Source: Planctomycetota bacterium (GTDB lineage Bacteria; Planctomycetota; Phycisphaerae; Phycisphaerales; SM1A02). From it: a stretch of 64,000 nucleotides of DNA. Every line of letters starts with the position of its first letter. Positions within the stretch are counted from its first letter, which is position 1. The notes under the pieces were generated by a model. That model was given only the letters and a program-made list of their open reading frames with translations. It was not told the DNA's origin and did no database searches. The DNA lies in NCBI GenBank assembly GCA_016873115.1, contig VGYB01000006.1:1-64000 (forward strand), written 5' to 3'. Below are positions 19,723 to 28,741 of the stretch, piece after piece. The position numbers and the translations under genes were made by a program.

Positions 19723-22700
19723 ATGGACGCGACTGCTCCATCCCATGACCCTGTGCCGGGTGGCTTCGTCCACCTGCACCTGCACAGCGAGTACTCGCTC
19801 CTCGATGGCGGCAATCGCCTCGACCGTCTCGTCAAGCGCGTCAAGGAACTGGGCATGGACGCGGTGGCGGTCACGGACCACGGGAACCTGCACGGCGCCG
19901 GCGAGTTCTACGCCGCGGCCAAGGCGGCGGGCATCAAGCCGATCCTGGGCATCGAGGCGTATGTGGCGCCTGACCGCAATGGCCTGGCGGGCGATCGCCG
20001 TGACCGGACGAGCGTCATGGGTAACGACGGCGGGTTCCATCTCGTGCTGCTTGCCGAGACGCAGGTGGGCTGGCGCAACCTGATGCGCCTCTCGTCCGAC
20101 GCCTTCGAGCACGGCTTCTACTACAAGCCGCGCATGGACAAGTCGACGCTGGCCCAGTGGAACGAGGGCCTGATCGCGATCAATGGCCACCTCGGTTCGA
20201 GCCTCGCTGAGTACCTCGAGCAGTTTGCGTTGACGAACGAGCGTCGCTGGTGGGACCGTGCCGTCGAGGAGGCGCGCTGGCATGCGGCGACCTTCGGGCC
20301 CAACGAGCAGGGCGAGCCGCGCTTCTATGTCGAGCTGCAGCGGCACAATGCCGAGCAGGAGCGGATCAACCCACTGTTGCGCAAGCTCGCGCGCGAACTC
20401 GGCCTGCCCACGGTCTGCGACAACGACGCGCACTTCCTGCGCGCCGAGGACCACGATGTGCACGACACGCTGTGCTGCATCTCGATGGGCAAGAACAAGG
20501 ACGACCCGGACCGGTACCACTATCCCGAGTCGCTCTATGTGAAGAGCCCGGCCGAGATGCACGCGCTCTTTCCCGAGGATCCCGAGGCGCTGGCCAACAC
20601 CGTGCGCATCGCGGCGCGCTGCAAGGTCACCCTGCCCAAGGGCGAGAGCCACCTGCCCATCGTCGACATCGTCGGCCCGGAGTCGGTGCCGGAGTACCGC
20701 GGCGGCGACCTGACCGAGTGGTTCAAGGCCTACTGCGCCCAGTTCGAGCTGCGACCCGCCGGAGGCGCCGACCGGGCCACGCTGAAGCAAGGCTGTGACC
20801 GAGCGCTGCGCAATCTCTGCGAGGCCGGGCTCGTGTGGCGCTACGGTCCGGGCAAGGGTGGGCCGCAGGTCCGCGACCGGCTCGAGCGTGAGTTCAAGGT
20901 CCTGTCCGACAAGTTCATCAGTCCGTACTTCCTCATCGTGTGGGACTTCGTGAACTGGGCGCGCCAGCATGGGATTCCAGCGCTTGCCCGTGGCTCGGGC
21001 GTGGGCACCATGACCGGTTACGTGCTTGGCCTTTCGAACGCCTGCCCGGAGCGGTATGGCTTGCTCTTCGAGCGATTCACCGATCCCGATCGCACCGAGT
21101 ACCCCGACATCGACATCGACATCTGCCAGGATGGCCGTGGCCGCGTGATTGAGTATGTGCGGCAGAAGTACCGCCATGTCGCGCAGATCATCACCTTCGG
21201 GCGACTCAAGGCGAAGGCGGCGATCAAGGATGTCGCCCGCGTGATGGGCCTGCCGCCCGCCGAGGGACAGCGACTGGCGAACCTGGTGCCGGACAAGCTC
21301 GACATCACGATCGCGGAGGCCCTTGCGCAGGAACCCCGGCTTGCCGAGGAGTCCTCGCGCGATCCTCTCATCCGTCGCGTGCTGGTGCAGGCGCAGGCGC
21401 TCGAGGACCACGCGCGCAACGCAGGGATCCATGCAGCCGGCGTGGTCATCGCCACGCAGCCGCTGGAGTCGATCGTGCCGCTTGGCCGTGCGGCCGGATC
21501 GGGCCAGGAGATCGTGACCCAGTGGGATGCCCCGACCTGCGAGAAGGCGGGCCTGCTCAAGATGGACTTCCTTGGCCTGCGCACGCTCTCGACGATCGAG
21601 CGCGCCAAGGCCAACATCCGCGACTCGCTCACCCCGGACGGGATCCTGCGTGCGGTGGGGCGCGTCGCCGGTGACGGCGGCGCCGATCCCCTCGATCTCG
21701 ACCGCATCAGGCTCGATGACCAGCGCGTGCTGGCGCTCTTCCGCCGGGGCGAGACCAGCGGCATCTTCCAGTTCGAATCAGGCGGCATGCGTCGGCTGCT
21801 CGTCGACATGCAGCCTGACCGCATCGAGGACCTGATCGCGGCCAACGCGCTCTTCCGGCCGGGCCCGATGGACCTGATCCCCGACTACAACGCTCGCAAG
21901 AACGGGCGCCAGCACGTGCCCAGTGTGCACGAGGTCGTCGATCGCTTCACCGCCGAGACCTACGGGATCATGGTCTACCAGGAGCAGGTGATGCAGGTCC
22001 TGCATCACCTCGGCAGCATCCCGCTGCGCGAGGCGTACTCGATCATCAAGGCGATCTCGAAGAAGAAGCAGGATGTGATCAATGGTGCGCGTGCCGCATT
22101 CGTGAAGGGCGCTGGGGAGCGCGGCATGGATGCACAGCAGGCCGACGCACTCTTCAACCTCGTCCTGCGCTTCGCCGGCTACGGCTTCAACAAGAGCCAC
22201 TCGAGCGGATACGCGATCGTGGCCTACCAGACGGCCTACCTGAAGACCTACTTCCCGGCCCAGTACATGTCCGCCGTGCTGAGCTTCGAGAGCCAGGCCC
22301 GCAAGATCGAGGAGTGGTCGGTCTACCTCGATGAGTGCCGCCGTGCGCCGTGGCCCGATCACGAGGCGGCCCGCCCGCATGTGGGCATCGAGGTCCGTCC
22401 GCCGGACCTGAACCTGTCCCAGCAGGACTTCGCCGTCGTCTTCGGGGCCGATGAGCCGCGCGATGCCTGCCACGGCCACATCCGCTTCGGGCTGCAGGCG
22501 ATCAAGGGCGCGGGCGAGTCGGCGATCCGCGCCATCCTCAAGGCGCGCGAGGCCGGTCCGTTCCGCGATCTCTTCGACTTCTGCGAGCGTTGCGACATGC
22601 GCTCGGTCAACAAGGCCACGCTCGAGGCGCTCGTGAAGGCCGGTGCCTTCGATGGCCTGCATGGGCTCGATGCCCGAGCCAGCCTCGCGGCGAGCATCGA

Positions 22701-23586
22701 GGAGGCGATGCGCAGCGGCCAGCGCATGGCGAGCGATGCGGCCAGCGGGCAGGGGGCGCTCTTCGGTGGCTTCGATGCGGCCCCGACCGCGACCAGCGGT
22801 GGCAGTGCGGGTGCTCTGCGCAAGGTTGCACCGTGGGATCGCCTGACGACGCTCCGCTTCGAGAAGGAAGCGCTCGGTTTCCACGCCAGCGGCCATCCGC
22901 TCGATGCGTGGAAGCACGTGATCGGCTCGATGTGCTCGTGCGACATCGTGGGCATCGCGTCGCGCGGAGCGGAGGAACCCGTGGTCGTGGGCGGACTGCT
23001 CACGCGCGTGCGCCAAGTCGTGACGCAGAAGGGCAAGGACCCCGGACGAAAGATGGCGGTGATCGCGATCGAGGACGCGGGCGGCAGCATGGAGTGCGTG
23101 CTGTTCCCCGATCAGTACGCGCGCTTCGGCGAGCTGCTGCAGCCCGACCGCGTGATCGTGCTCGCTGGCTTCGTCGACCGCAGCCGCGCCGAGCCGCAGG
23201 TGAAGATCGATCATGTGATTCCCATCGAGGACGCCACCGCGCACCTGGCCAAGGGCCTCGAGATCAGGCTCGATGCATCGCTCTGTGCGGCTGTCGACGA
23301 GCCGGTTGCACCGATGCTGCAGATGCTCTCGGGCGCACTGCGCCAGGCTGCCGGCAGCATGGCTGCGCTGCAGGGGCGCCCCGTCGAAGTCAGCGTGATC
23401 GTCGAGTTCCCCGAAGCCGAGGTCGTGCACGGCGTTGCGGGCTGCCGCGTGGTCGCCACGAATGCGCTGCTCCACAAGCTGCATGGGCTCGTGAAGGGCG
23501 TGGGCAGCGTGGCACCGATCGGTGGATGGCTGCCGCCGAGAGCGGAGCGCCCGCGATGGCGCAGCCGCGAGGCCATCGAGGCCTGA
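19723..23586 (+). CDS. dnaE: DNA polymerase III alpha subunit (DnaE)
   Basis: The catalytic subunit of the replicative polymerase, 1287 residues. The N-terminal PHP domain begins with HLHLHSEYSLLDG (about residue 17) and has VTDHGNLHG. The polymerase active site shows P-D462-I-D464-I-D466. The fingers and palm follow with ETYGIMVYQEQVMQ. The helix-hairpin-helix region is near 930-980 (GAGESAIRAIL). An OB-fold lies near 1080-1160 (VVGGLLTRVRQVVTQKGKD). The ATG at 19723 has GGAG 8 bases before it, better than an in-frame ATG at 19678. It is full length, with no intein. Confidence 0.97.
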   Translation: MDATAPSHDPVPGGFVHLHLHSEYSLLDGGNRLDRLVKRVKELGMDAVAVTDHGNLHGAGEFYAAAKAAGIKPILGIEAYVAPDRNGLAGDRRDRTSVMGNDGGFHLVLLAETQVGWRNLMRLSSDAFEHGFYYKPRMDKSTLAQWNEGLIAINGHLGSSLAEYLEQFALTNERRWWDRAVEEARWHAATFGPNEQGEPRFYVELQRHNAEQERINPLLRKLARELGLPTVCDNDAHFLRAEDHDVHDTLCCISMGKNKDDPDRYHYPESLYVKSPAEMHALFPEDPEALANTVRIAARCKVTLPKGESHLPIVDIVGPESVPEYRGGDLTEWFKAYCAQFELRPAGGADRATLKQGCDRALRNLCEAGLVWRYGPGKGGPQVRDRLEREFKVLSDKFISPYFLIVWDFVNWARQHGIPALARGSGVGTMTGYVLGLSNACPERYGLLFERFTDPDRTEYPDIDIDICQDGRGRVIEYVRQKYRHVAQIITFGRLKAKAAIKDVARVMGLPPAEGQRLANLVPDKLDITIAEALAQEPRLAEESSRDPLIRRVLVQAQALEDHARNAGIHAAGVVIATQPLESIVPLGRAAGSGQEIVTQWDAPTCEKAGLLKMDFLGLRTLSTIERAKANIRDSLTPDGILRAVGRVAGDGGADPLDLDRIRLDDQRVLALFRRGETSGIFQFESGGMRRLLVDMQPDRIEDLIAANALFRPGPMDLIPDYNARKNGRQHVPSVHEVVDRFTAETYGIMVYQEQVMQVLHHLGSIPLREAYSIIKAISKKKQDVINGARAAFVKGAGERGMDAQQADALFNLVLRFAGYGFNKSHSSGYAIVAYQTAYLKTYFPAQYMSAVLSFESQARKIEEWSVYLDECRRAPWPDHEAARPHVGIEVRPPDLNLSQQDFAVVFGADEPRDACHGHIRFGLQAIKGAGESAIRAILKAREAGPFRDLFDFCERCDMRSVNKATLEALVKAGAFDGLHGLDARASLAASIEEAMRSGQRMASDAASGQGALFGGFDAAPTATSGGSAGALRKVAPWDRLTTLRFEKEALGFHASGHPLDAWKHVIGSMCSCDIVGIASRGAEEPVVVGGLLTRVRQVVTQKGKDPGRKMAVIAIEDAGGSMECVLFPDQYARFGELLQPDRVIVLAGFVDRSRAEPQVKIDHVIPIEDATAHLAKGLEIRLDASLCAAVDEPVAPMLQMLSGALRQAAGSMAALQGRPVEVSVIVEFPEAEVVHGVAGCRVVATNALLHKLHGLVKGVGSVAPIGGWLPPRAERPRWRSREAIEA

Positions 23587-23657
23587 GGCCATCGCTGTAA
23601 CGACGGGGCATCGGGGCCCGACGCCGTCTGCGCCTTGCGTCGACACGGCGATGGCAG

Positions 23658-24314
23658 TCAGGGCATCAGTCGCGTCACGGTCCAACCGGTTCCGGTGCGC
23701 GTGTAGACCACGCGGTCGTGGAAACGGCACGGATCACCCTGCCAGAACTCCATGCGCTCCAGTGCGATGCGGTACCCGCCCCAGTGGGGAGGTCGCGGCA
23801 CGGGCTTGCCCTCGAATCGTGCGTGCGCCTGCCGCTGCCGTTCACGCATCGCCGCCATGCCCGACACGGGTCGGCTCTGGTCACTCGCCCATGCGTTGAG
23901 TTGCGCGTCGCGAGGCCGCTGCGCGAAGTACGCATCACTCTCGGCTTCCGTGGTGTGGGTCACGGCACCTTCGATCCGCACCTGCCGGTCGAGGTGGTCC
24001 CAGTGCAGGAGCAGCGCGGCGCGATGCGTGGCTTCGAGCGCGCGGCCCTTGTCGCTCTGCCGGTTGGTGAAGAAGACCGCGCCGTTTGCATCGAAGGAGC
24101 GCAGGAGGACCGTGCGCACCGAGGGCCGGCCATCGCCGGAGATGGTCGCGAGGTAGAGCGAGTTGGGATTGGGCGTGGGCAACTGCATCGCTTCATCGAG
24201 CCAACGCATCATCCAACCCACTGGATCGGCCGGCGGGTGTTCGAAGTCGGTGGGAGCGGGGGTGATGCCCGCCGGGGCGACGGTGCGGTTGGGGTGGGGG
24301 CGGATGAAGCTCAT
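23658..24314 (-). CDS. pdxH: Pyridoxamine 5'-phosphate oxidase
   Basis: An FMN-dependent enzyme oxidising pyridoxamine or pyridoxine 5'-phosphate to pyridoxal 5'-phosphate. RPSVRTVLLRSFD and FFTNRQSDKGRAL form the FMN and substrate site. RVEGAV-like (QVRIEGAV), W-x-SDQSRPVS and the C-terminal WTVTRLMP (usually RLAP/RLSP) are family hallmarks. At 218 residues it is normal length. Its ATG overlaps the stop of the upstream NYN-domain gene (ATGA at 24311-24314), so the two are translationally coupled. Confidence 0.95.
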   Translation of the reverse strand: MSFIRPHPNRTVAPAGITPAPTDFEHPPADPVGWMMRWLDEAMQLPTPNPNSLYLATISGDGRPSVRTVLLRSFDANGAVFFTNRQSDKGRALEATHRAALLLHWDHLDRQVRIEGAVTHTTEAESDAYFAQRPRDAQLNAWASDQSRPVSGMAAMRERQRQAHARFEGKPVPRPPHWGGYRIALERMEFWQGDPCRFHDRVVYTRTGTGWTVTRLMP

Positions 24315-24919
24315 GCTCGGGGCCTTCGTGTTCGGCGTGGTGCTGGGCCATGGTTGGTGACGCGCAGTTGGGGAAGTGGCGGTGCCACCGGTTTGGATGG
24401 TGGCTCGATCGGCTCGACGCCGAAGTATCGCAGCCAGGCCTGCACCTGGTCGCGCGAGAGCGGTCCGCTTGGCTTGCTGCCGAGCCGATCGCGCGGGGGG
24501 CCGTGCCGCGCGTCATGCACGAGCTGCTGCAGGAAGGTCCCGCTGTCGACCACCTTGCATCGACGACGGCGTGCGGTGCGCTGCACGGCGTGATCACTGC
24601 TCACCACGAGCAGCCGCGTTGGGGCGCTGCTGCGCGTCACGAGCTCGGCGATGACCGCATCTGCAGTCGAACGCGGACCGCTGAAGTGGTAGACGGCATC
24701 GCCGACTTCCATCGGCGCGGGCCGGTAGGCATCGATCATGCGTGGTGACTGGCCGAGGATCGTGGTGGGGAGGCCATCGAAGACCATCCAGACTGGCTGG
24801 CCGCGGTATCGGGAACCTGCGATGGCTTCGGCGAGGTCGTGCGGCCCCATGCCGGCCATGTCCGGAGGAAGCACCCCCGACACATGCAGCACGTTATAGG
24901 CATCAAGGACCAAGGGCAT
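24311..24919 (-). CDS. NYN-domain (YacP-like) putative nuclease
   Basis: 202 residues. It begins MPLVLDAYNVLH, the acidic beta-strand motif of PIN/NYN nucleases. Further acidic and polar residues are in VWMVFDGLPTT, GPRSTADAVIAELV and LLVVSSDHAVQ, which together form the YacP (DUF901) metal site. YacP-like proteins act as RNA nucleases in other bacteria; the substrate here is unknown. A basic tail (about 170-202) may bind nucleic acid. GGAGG precedes the ATG at 24919, with TAGGCT (24939-24944) upstream giving a leader of about 13 bases. It overlaps pdxH by 4 bases. Confidence 0.85.
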   Translation of the reverse strand: MPLVLDAYNVLHVSGVLPPDMAGMGPHDLAEAIAGSRYRGQPVWMVFDGLPTTILGQSPRMIDAYRPAPMEVGDAVYHFSGPRSTADAVIAELVTRSSAPTRLLVVSSDHAVQRTARRRRCKVVDSGTFLQQLVHDARHGPPRDRLGSKPSGPLSRDQVQAWLRYFGVEPIEPPSKPVAPPLPQLRVTNHGPAPRRTRRPRA

Positions 24920-25025
24920 GCCGACCTCCGCGACCGAAAGCCTAGCCTGCGTGGGGTTGCGGCGGCGACCCGGTCGTGGTCTACTGCCCGGCTCGGAATT
25001 CCTGAATACCCCTGAGGACGAACGA

Positions 25026-25313
25026 ATGCCCATTCGAGTGAAGTCACGCGGCAATGAGACGGTCGAGCAGATGGTCCGTCGCTTCAAGAAGCTGTGCGAG
25101 AAGGAAGGCCTGACCAAGGATCTGAAGGCTCGCCAGTTCCACGAGAAGCCCTCGGAAGTCAAGCGCCGCATGGACATTCGCCGCGAGGGACTGCGCATGG
25201 CGGCCCGCCGCGCCGCCGCAGCCAAGGCTGCAGGTCGCTCGGCCCGTCCGGTCCAGCCCGCCAAGTCCAAGTTGAAGCGCGGCCCCGGTGGCCGTGGCCG
25301 CAGCAAGGACTGA
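25026..25313 (+). CDS. rpsU: 30S ribosomal protein S21
   Basis: 95 residues. The N-terminal 65 match bS21 (PIRVKSRGNETVEQMVRRFKK start, then RQFHEKPSEVKRRM), a small basic protein of the 30S platform near the anti-Shine-Dalgarno end of 16S rRNA. The C-terminal 30 residues are an Ala/Lys/Arg/Gly-rich extension. ATG at 25026 follows GAGGA at about 7 bases. It is followed after 9 bases by rsfS, so two ribosome-associated genes share an operon. Confidence 0.95.
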   Translation: MPIRVKSRGNETVEQMVRRFKKLCEKEGLTKDLKARQFHEKPSEVKRRMDIRREGLRMAARRAAAAKAAGRSARPVQPAKSKLKRGPGGRGRSKD

Positions 25314-25322
25314 TCCGCCGGC

Positions 25323-25721
25323 ATGGCCAGGCGGACTGCCAAGCCCGACACCTCGGCATCGCGCGCGCTGGCCATCGAGCTGGCGCGGCTCGCGCACGAG
25401 CTCAAGTGCACCGATGTGCTGCTGCTGTCGGTTGGCGCACAGAGTCAGGTGTGTGATTACTTCCTGATCGCTTCGGGTACCAGCGCGCGCCAGCTTGCTG
25501 GCGTTGGCGAGCAGTTGATGAAGCTCGGCAAGGCGCAGGGTTCTCCCGCGTTCCGATCGAGCGCCGACACAGGATCCAGTTGGATCATCATCGACTTCGT
25601 GTCGGTGGTGGTGCATCTCTTCGAGCCCAACCAGCGTGCCTACTACGACCTCGAGGGCCTCTGGGGCGATGCAGAGCGCGTCACTTGGCGCACGGGCAGC
25701 GGAGCCGGCGAGGCGGCGTGA
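25323..25721 (+). CDS. rsfS: Ribosomal silencing factor RsfS
   Basis: 132 residues of the Iojap/RsfS family, which binds uL14 on the 50S subunit and blocks subunit joining when nutrients are scarce. DYFLIASGTSARQL and WIIIDFVSVVVHLFEP...YYDLEGLWGDA are the defining motifs, including the conserved Trp, Asp and Leu-Glu-x-Leu-Trp. It lies 9 bases after rpsU and converges with trmB, 4 bases between the two stops. Confidence 0.95.
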   Translation: MARRTAKPDTSASRALAIELARLAHELKCTDVLLLSVGAQSQVCDYFLIASGTSARQLAGVGEQLMKLGKAQGSPAFRSSADTGSSWIIIDFVSVVVHLFEPNQRAYYDLEGLWGDAERVTWRTGSGAGEAA

Positions 25722-25725
25722 GCCG

Positions 25726-26409
25726 CTACGGGCCTTGACCGGCGGCTGCGATTGGTTCACGCCGTCGTAGCGTCATCGCGTGGAACGGTCGGCCTTCGCG
25801 GCGGAACTTGCGTTCGAAATTGGTGCCGATCACCTCGCCCTCGCCGGCACTGGACGGGCGATCGAAGGCCAGACGCTCGAAGAGCCGCTCGTTGCGCGCT
25901 GCGTGCTCCTCGTACCACGCCCAGAGTCCGACATGGTCGGTGACGATGCGCAGCTCGCCGCCGGAGGTGAGCGCAGTGTGCATGTCGGAAAGCGTCTGGT
26001 CCTGCACCACACGCCGCTTGTGATGGCGGGTCTTCGGCCACGGATCGCTGAAGTAGAGATGGATCACCGAGCAGATTCCTGCGGGGCACCAATGCCGGAT
26101 GAACTCCACGGCATTCGCGCGCATGAGCCGCGCATTGGCGACCTGATGGCGGCGGAGGCGGTCTGCGGCGTAGAGGTAGAACGCGTTGGTCCACTCCATG
26201 CCAAGGAAGTTGGTCATCGGCTCCAGGGGGGCCTGCTGCAGCAGGAAGGTGCCCTTGCCGGAGCCGATCTCGAGTTCGAAGGTGCGCTCGGGATGGGCGA
26301 ACCACCGGCGGGGATCCCACTTCCCCCGGTCGATGGGCGGCAGGTCCTTCTGGTCCATGCCCCAGTCGCCGGGGTCGAGATCGCGTCCATGTCCAAGGCC
26401 GAAGCTCAT
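25726..26409 (-). CDS. trmB: tRNA (guanine-N7-)-methyltransferase TrmB
   Basis: Methylates G46 of tRNA using S-adenosylmethionine. The SAM-binding motif I is ELEIGSGKGTFL at about residues 45-56. The TrmB signature HLYFSDPWPKTRHHKRRVVQ is at about 118-137. TNFERKF at the C-terminal end matches the family. At 227 residues it is normal length. TAGACT at 26416-26421 lies exactly 6 bases before the ATG and there is no Shine-Dalgarno, so the mRNA is probably leaderless. Confidence 0.96.
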   Translation of the reverse strand: MSFGLGHGRDLDPGDWGMDQKDLPPIDRGKWDPRRWFAHPERTFELEIGSGKGTFLLQQAPLEPMTNFLGMEWTNAFYLYAADRLRRHQVANARLMRANAVEFIRHWCPAGICSVIHLYFSDPWPKTRHHKRRVVQDQTLSDMHTALTSGGELRIVTDHVGLWAWYEEHAARNERLFERLAFDRPSSAGEGEVIGTNFERKFRREGRPFHAMTLRRREPIAAAGQGP

Positions 26410-26443
26410 GCAGCGAGTCTACGGAAGGCCGGAGTCCGGGCAC

Positions 26444-26785
26444 TCATGCTTCGGGTCGGGACCAGCCAGCATCGGGATCACGCTCGAGCACGACCGCGGC
26501 CATGCGCGCGCAGCGTCGGCAGATCCGGGCCGCCTCCCGGGCAGGACTCTGCCAGTGCGGCTCGCCACGGTCCTCGAGGCACATCGTGCACGGACCCTGC
26601 CCAATCGGCTGGCGCGCCGGTTGCGGCGTGAGTTCGGCATACGCAACCGCCAGACAGGCATGGCAGATGCATGAACCACGGTGCCCCTCGACCATCGCGA
26701 GGTCCTCGGTCCAGGCGGCGGTGCAGAAGTCGCAGAGCACATCGTCCATGCGAAGGTCATTGGGATTGGCGCCGGGTCGGTGCAC
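26444..26785 (-). CDS. Small four-CxxC putative zinc-binding protein
   Basis: 113 residues, function unknown. Four Cys pairs (CDFC, CHAC, CTMC and CRRC) are spaced as two treble-clef-like or ClpX-C4-like zinc sites; the C-H-A-C and C-R-R-C pairs sit before helices. It reads GTG as start at 26785, supported by TAGGCT (26792-26797) 6 bases upstream; an internal ATG (residue 13) is an alternative. It is divergent from the histidine kinase, with the two -10 boxes 10 bases apart. Confidence 0.7.
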   Translation of the reverse strand: MHRPGANPNDLRMDDVLCDFCTAAWTEDLAMVEGHRGSCICHACLAVAYAELTPQPARQPIGQGPCTMCLEDRGEPHWQSPAREAARICRRCARMAAVVLERDPDAGWSRPEA

Positions 26786-26791
26786 GGGAGG

Positions 26792-26812
26792 AGCCTAGCC
26801 ACCCACTATGCT
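26792..26812. promoter_or_regulatory. Divergent -10 boxes for the CxxC protein and histidine kinase
   Basis: TAGGCT on the minus strand (26792-26797), 6 bases before GTG 26785. TATGCT on the plus strand (26807-26812), 9 bases before ATG 26822. TATGCT is also the box of the gene at 11500. Confidence 0.5.
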
Positions 26813-26821
26813 CCCTGCGCG

Positions 26822-28369
26822 ATGCGGCGCGGCATCTCACTCTCCAACAGCGCGACGCTCCTCTTCGGCGCGGCGTCGGCTGCCATCCTCGCCGCGGCGC
26901 TGTGGGTGCCTTGGAATCGCTTCACGATCACGGTTGCCGAGAGCCAGCGCGAGATCGCACGACAGGTCGCCGAGACCTGGCTGTCCAATGGCTTCGCGCT
27001 CGGCAGCACGCAGGATGTGCCCATGGCGATGCGGCTGGTCGAAGCATCGAGGCTCTCGACCGATGAACCGTGGATCGCTGACGCTGCCGAGGAGTTCGAG
27101 CGCGATGGGTCGTCACGCGAGCGCTTCAACTGGGTGACCGCGGATGGGCGAACGACCTACCGCTATGCCCGCGCCGTGCGCGAGGCGGAGTGGCGCCGCG
27201 TGCTCGATCCGTCACGCATTGACTTCTCGACGGCCGTTCGCAGCGACCAGGCGCTCCGGGCGGTCATCGTGATCGAGCGCAGCAGCCCCATCAGCGATGG
27301 ACTTGTGATCGCCAACCGAGTGATGGTTGTCGGGGTCGGGCTGGGTGCCGCGGCGGCGCTGGTGGCCGTGTCGATGGTGATCCAGCGACGGGTGTACGGT
27401 CCGCCGCTTGAGCGCCTGCGCGAGACCGCGGAACGCGCAGCGCGCGGTGATCTCTCGGCGCGCTCGGCGATCGAGACCGGGGACTCCATCGGGCGGCTCT
27501 CGGCTGCGCTTGACGCGATGCTCACCGAGATGCAGCGTGCCCAGGCACAACTGCGGCAACTCAACGAAGGCCTTGACTTGAAAGTGGTCGAGCTCAAGGA
27601 AGCCAATATCGGTCTGTTCGAGAGCAATCGGCTCAAGAGCGAGTTCCTGGCCAACGTCAGCCACGAATTGCGCACGCCGCTGAACTCGATCATCGGATTC
27701 GCCGAGCTGCTCGACGAGATCGCACGCAACGATCCCAACGCCGATCCCAAGCGCCGCCGCTACATCACGAACATCCTGCAGAGCGGCCGCATGCTGCTCG
27801 ACATGATCAACGAATTGCTCGACATGGCCAAGATCGAGGCGGGCCGCGTGGAGGTCACGGTGGCACCGACCTCGGTCGCGGATGTGGTTGAAGGGCTGCA
27901 GGCCCTGATGCGGCCGCAGGCGATGGCGAGGAAGATCGAGGTCGAGACGCAGGTCGAGGATGGCTTGCCACCGGTCGAGACCGATGGCGGCAAGGTCCGG
28001 CAGGTGCTGTACAACTTCCTGTCCAACGCCATCAAGTTCAGCCCTGAAGGATCGACAGTGCGCGTGGTGGCGCAGTTGGTCCGCTCGGGCGAACAGGGGC
28101 AGTCGGTCCGGCTGAGTGTGGTGGATCATGGCCCTGGCATCCCACCCGACATGCAGGAGTCGATCTTCGAGAAGTTCCGGCAGGTCGATGCAAGCCACAC
28201 GCGCCGCCACAGCGGGACCGGCCTTGGCCTGTCGATCTGCAAGGAATTGGCGGGGCTCCTTGGCGCGACGGTCGCGCTGAACTCCGTGCCGGGCCAAGGC
28301 AGTACCTTTTCGCTTGAGGTACCGGTCTTCTTCAGGCGCCGCGAGTTGCCACCATTGATGAAGGCCTGA
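26822..28369 (+). CDS. Membrane sensor histidine kinase
   Basis: 515 residues. Transmembrane helices lie at about 10-30 and 160-188, flanking an extracytoplasmic sensor of about 130 residues. A HAMP domain follows (about 188-240), then a coiled linker, HisKA with phospho-acceptor H281 in FLANVSHELRTPLN, and HATPase_c with an N box (NFLSNAIKFSPEG), DHGPGIP and GTGLGLSI. All ATP-binding motifs are intact. No response regulator is adjacent, so it is an orphan kinase here. Start at 26822 follows a TATGCT box by 9 bases. Confidence 0.95.
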   Translation: MRRGISLSNSATLLFGAASAAILAAALWVPWNRFTITVAESQREIARQVAETWLSNGFALGSTQDVPMAMRLVEASRLSTDEPWIADAAEEFERDGSSRERFNWVTADGRTTYRYARAVREAEWRRVLDPSRIDFSTAVRSDQALRAVIVIERSSPISDGLVIANRVMVVGVGLGAAAALVAVSMVIQRRVYGPPLERLRETAERAARGDLSARSAIETGDSIGRLSAALDAMLTEMQRAQAQLRQLNEGLDLKVVELKEANIGLFESNRLKSEFLANVSHELRTPLNSIIGFAELLDEIARNDPNADPKRRRYITNILQSGRMLLDMINELLDMAKIEAGRVEVTVAPTSVADVVEGLQALMRPQAMARKIEVETQVEDGLPPVETDGGKVRQVLYNFLSNAIKFSPEGSTVRVVAQLVRSGEQGQSVRLSVVDHGPGIPPDMQESIFEKFRQVDASHTRRHSGTGLGLSICKELAGLLGATVALNSVPGQGSTFSLEVPVFFRRRELPPLMKA

Positions 28370-28403
28370 TCCGGTGAGGCGCTCGAACCGCTGGCGCGTC
28401 GGC

Positions 28404-28715
28404 TCAGGGACCGCTGCCGGAACCGAGCCTGCGGCGGATGAGCGCATCCGCGTCGTCAACGCGCCGGCGCACCGTGGCGGCATCGAAGCGCGGCGGCAGG
28501 GGTTGCCCACCGAGTGCGTGGTGCATGACCTCGGCCACGGCCAGGGCGACGCGGCTGGGTTCGTGGATGCCTTCGGGGCTCCACCAGTCATAGTCGGCCC
28601 ACGACAGGTTCATGTCGTGGCTCATGCAGGCTCCGTCCGCACCGAGCGAGCGCAGCATGAAGTGCCAGCCGCGATCGGCATCGGCTTCCGTGACGACTTC
28701 GACCAGCGCTGGCAT
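28404..28715 (-). CDS. Small hypothetical protein
   Basis: 103 residues, not recognised. It is soluble, with alternating acidic and Trp-rich segments (SWADYDWWSPEGIHEP) and a helical C-terminus; no signal peptide. Its reality is supported by TAGCAT at 28723-28728, 7 bases before the ATG, the leaderless pattern, and by the absence of any competing gene. It sits between the histidine kinase, with which it converges (34 bases), and the permease gene upstream, 26 bases away on the same strand. Confidence 0.65.
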   Translation of the reverse strand: MPALVEVVTEADADRGWHFMLRSLGADGACMSHDMNLSWADYDWWSPEGIHEPSRVALAVAEVMHHALGGQPLPPRFDAATVRRRVDDADALIRRRLGSGSGP

Positions 28716-28741
28716 GCAGCCGATGCTACGGCGCGCATGGA

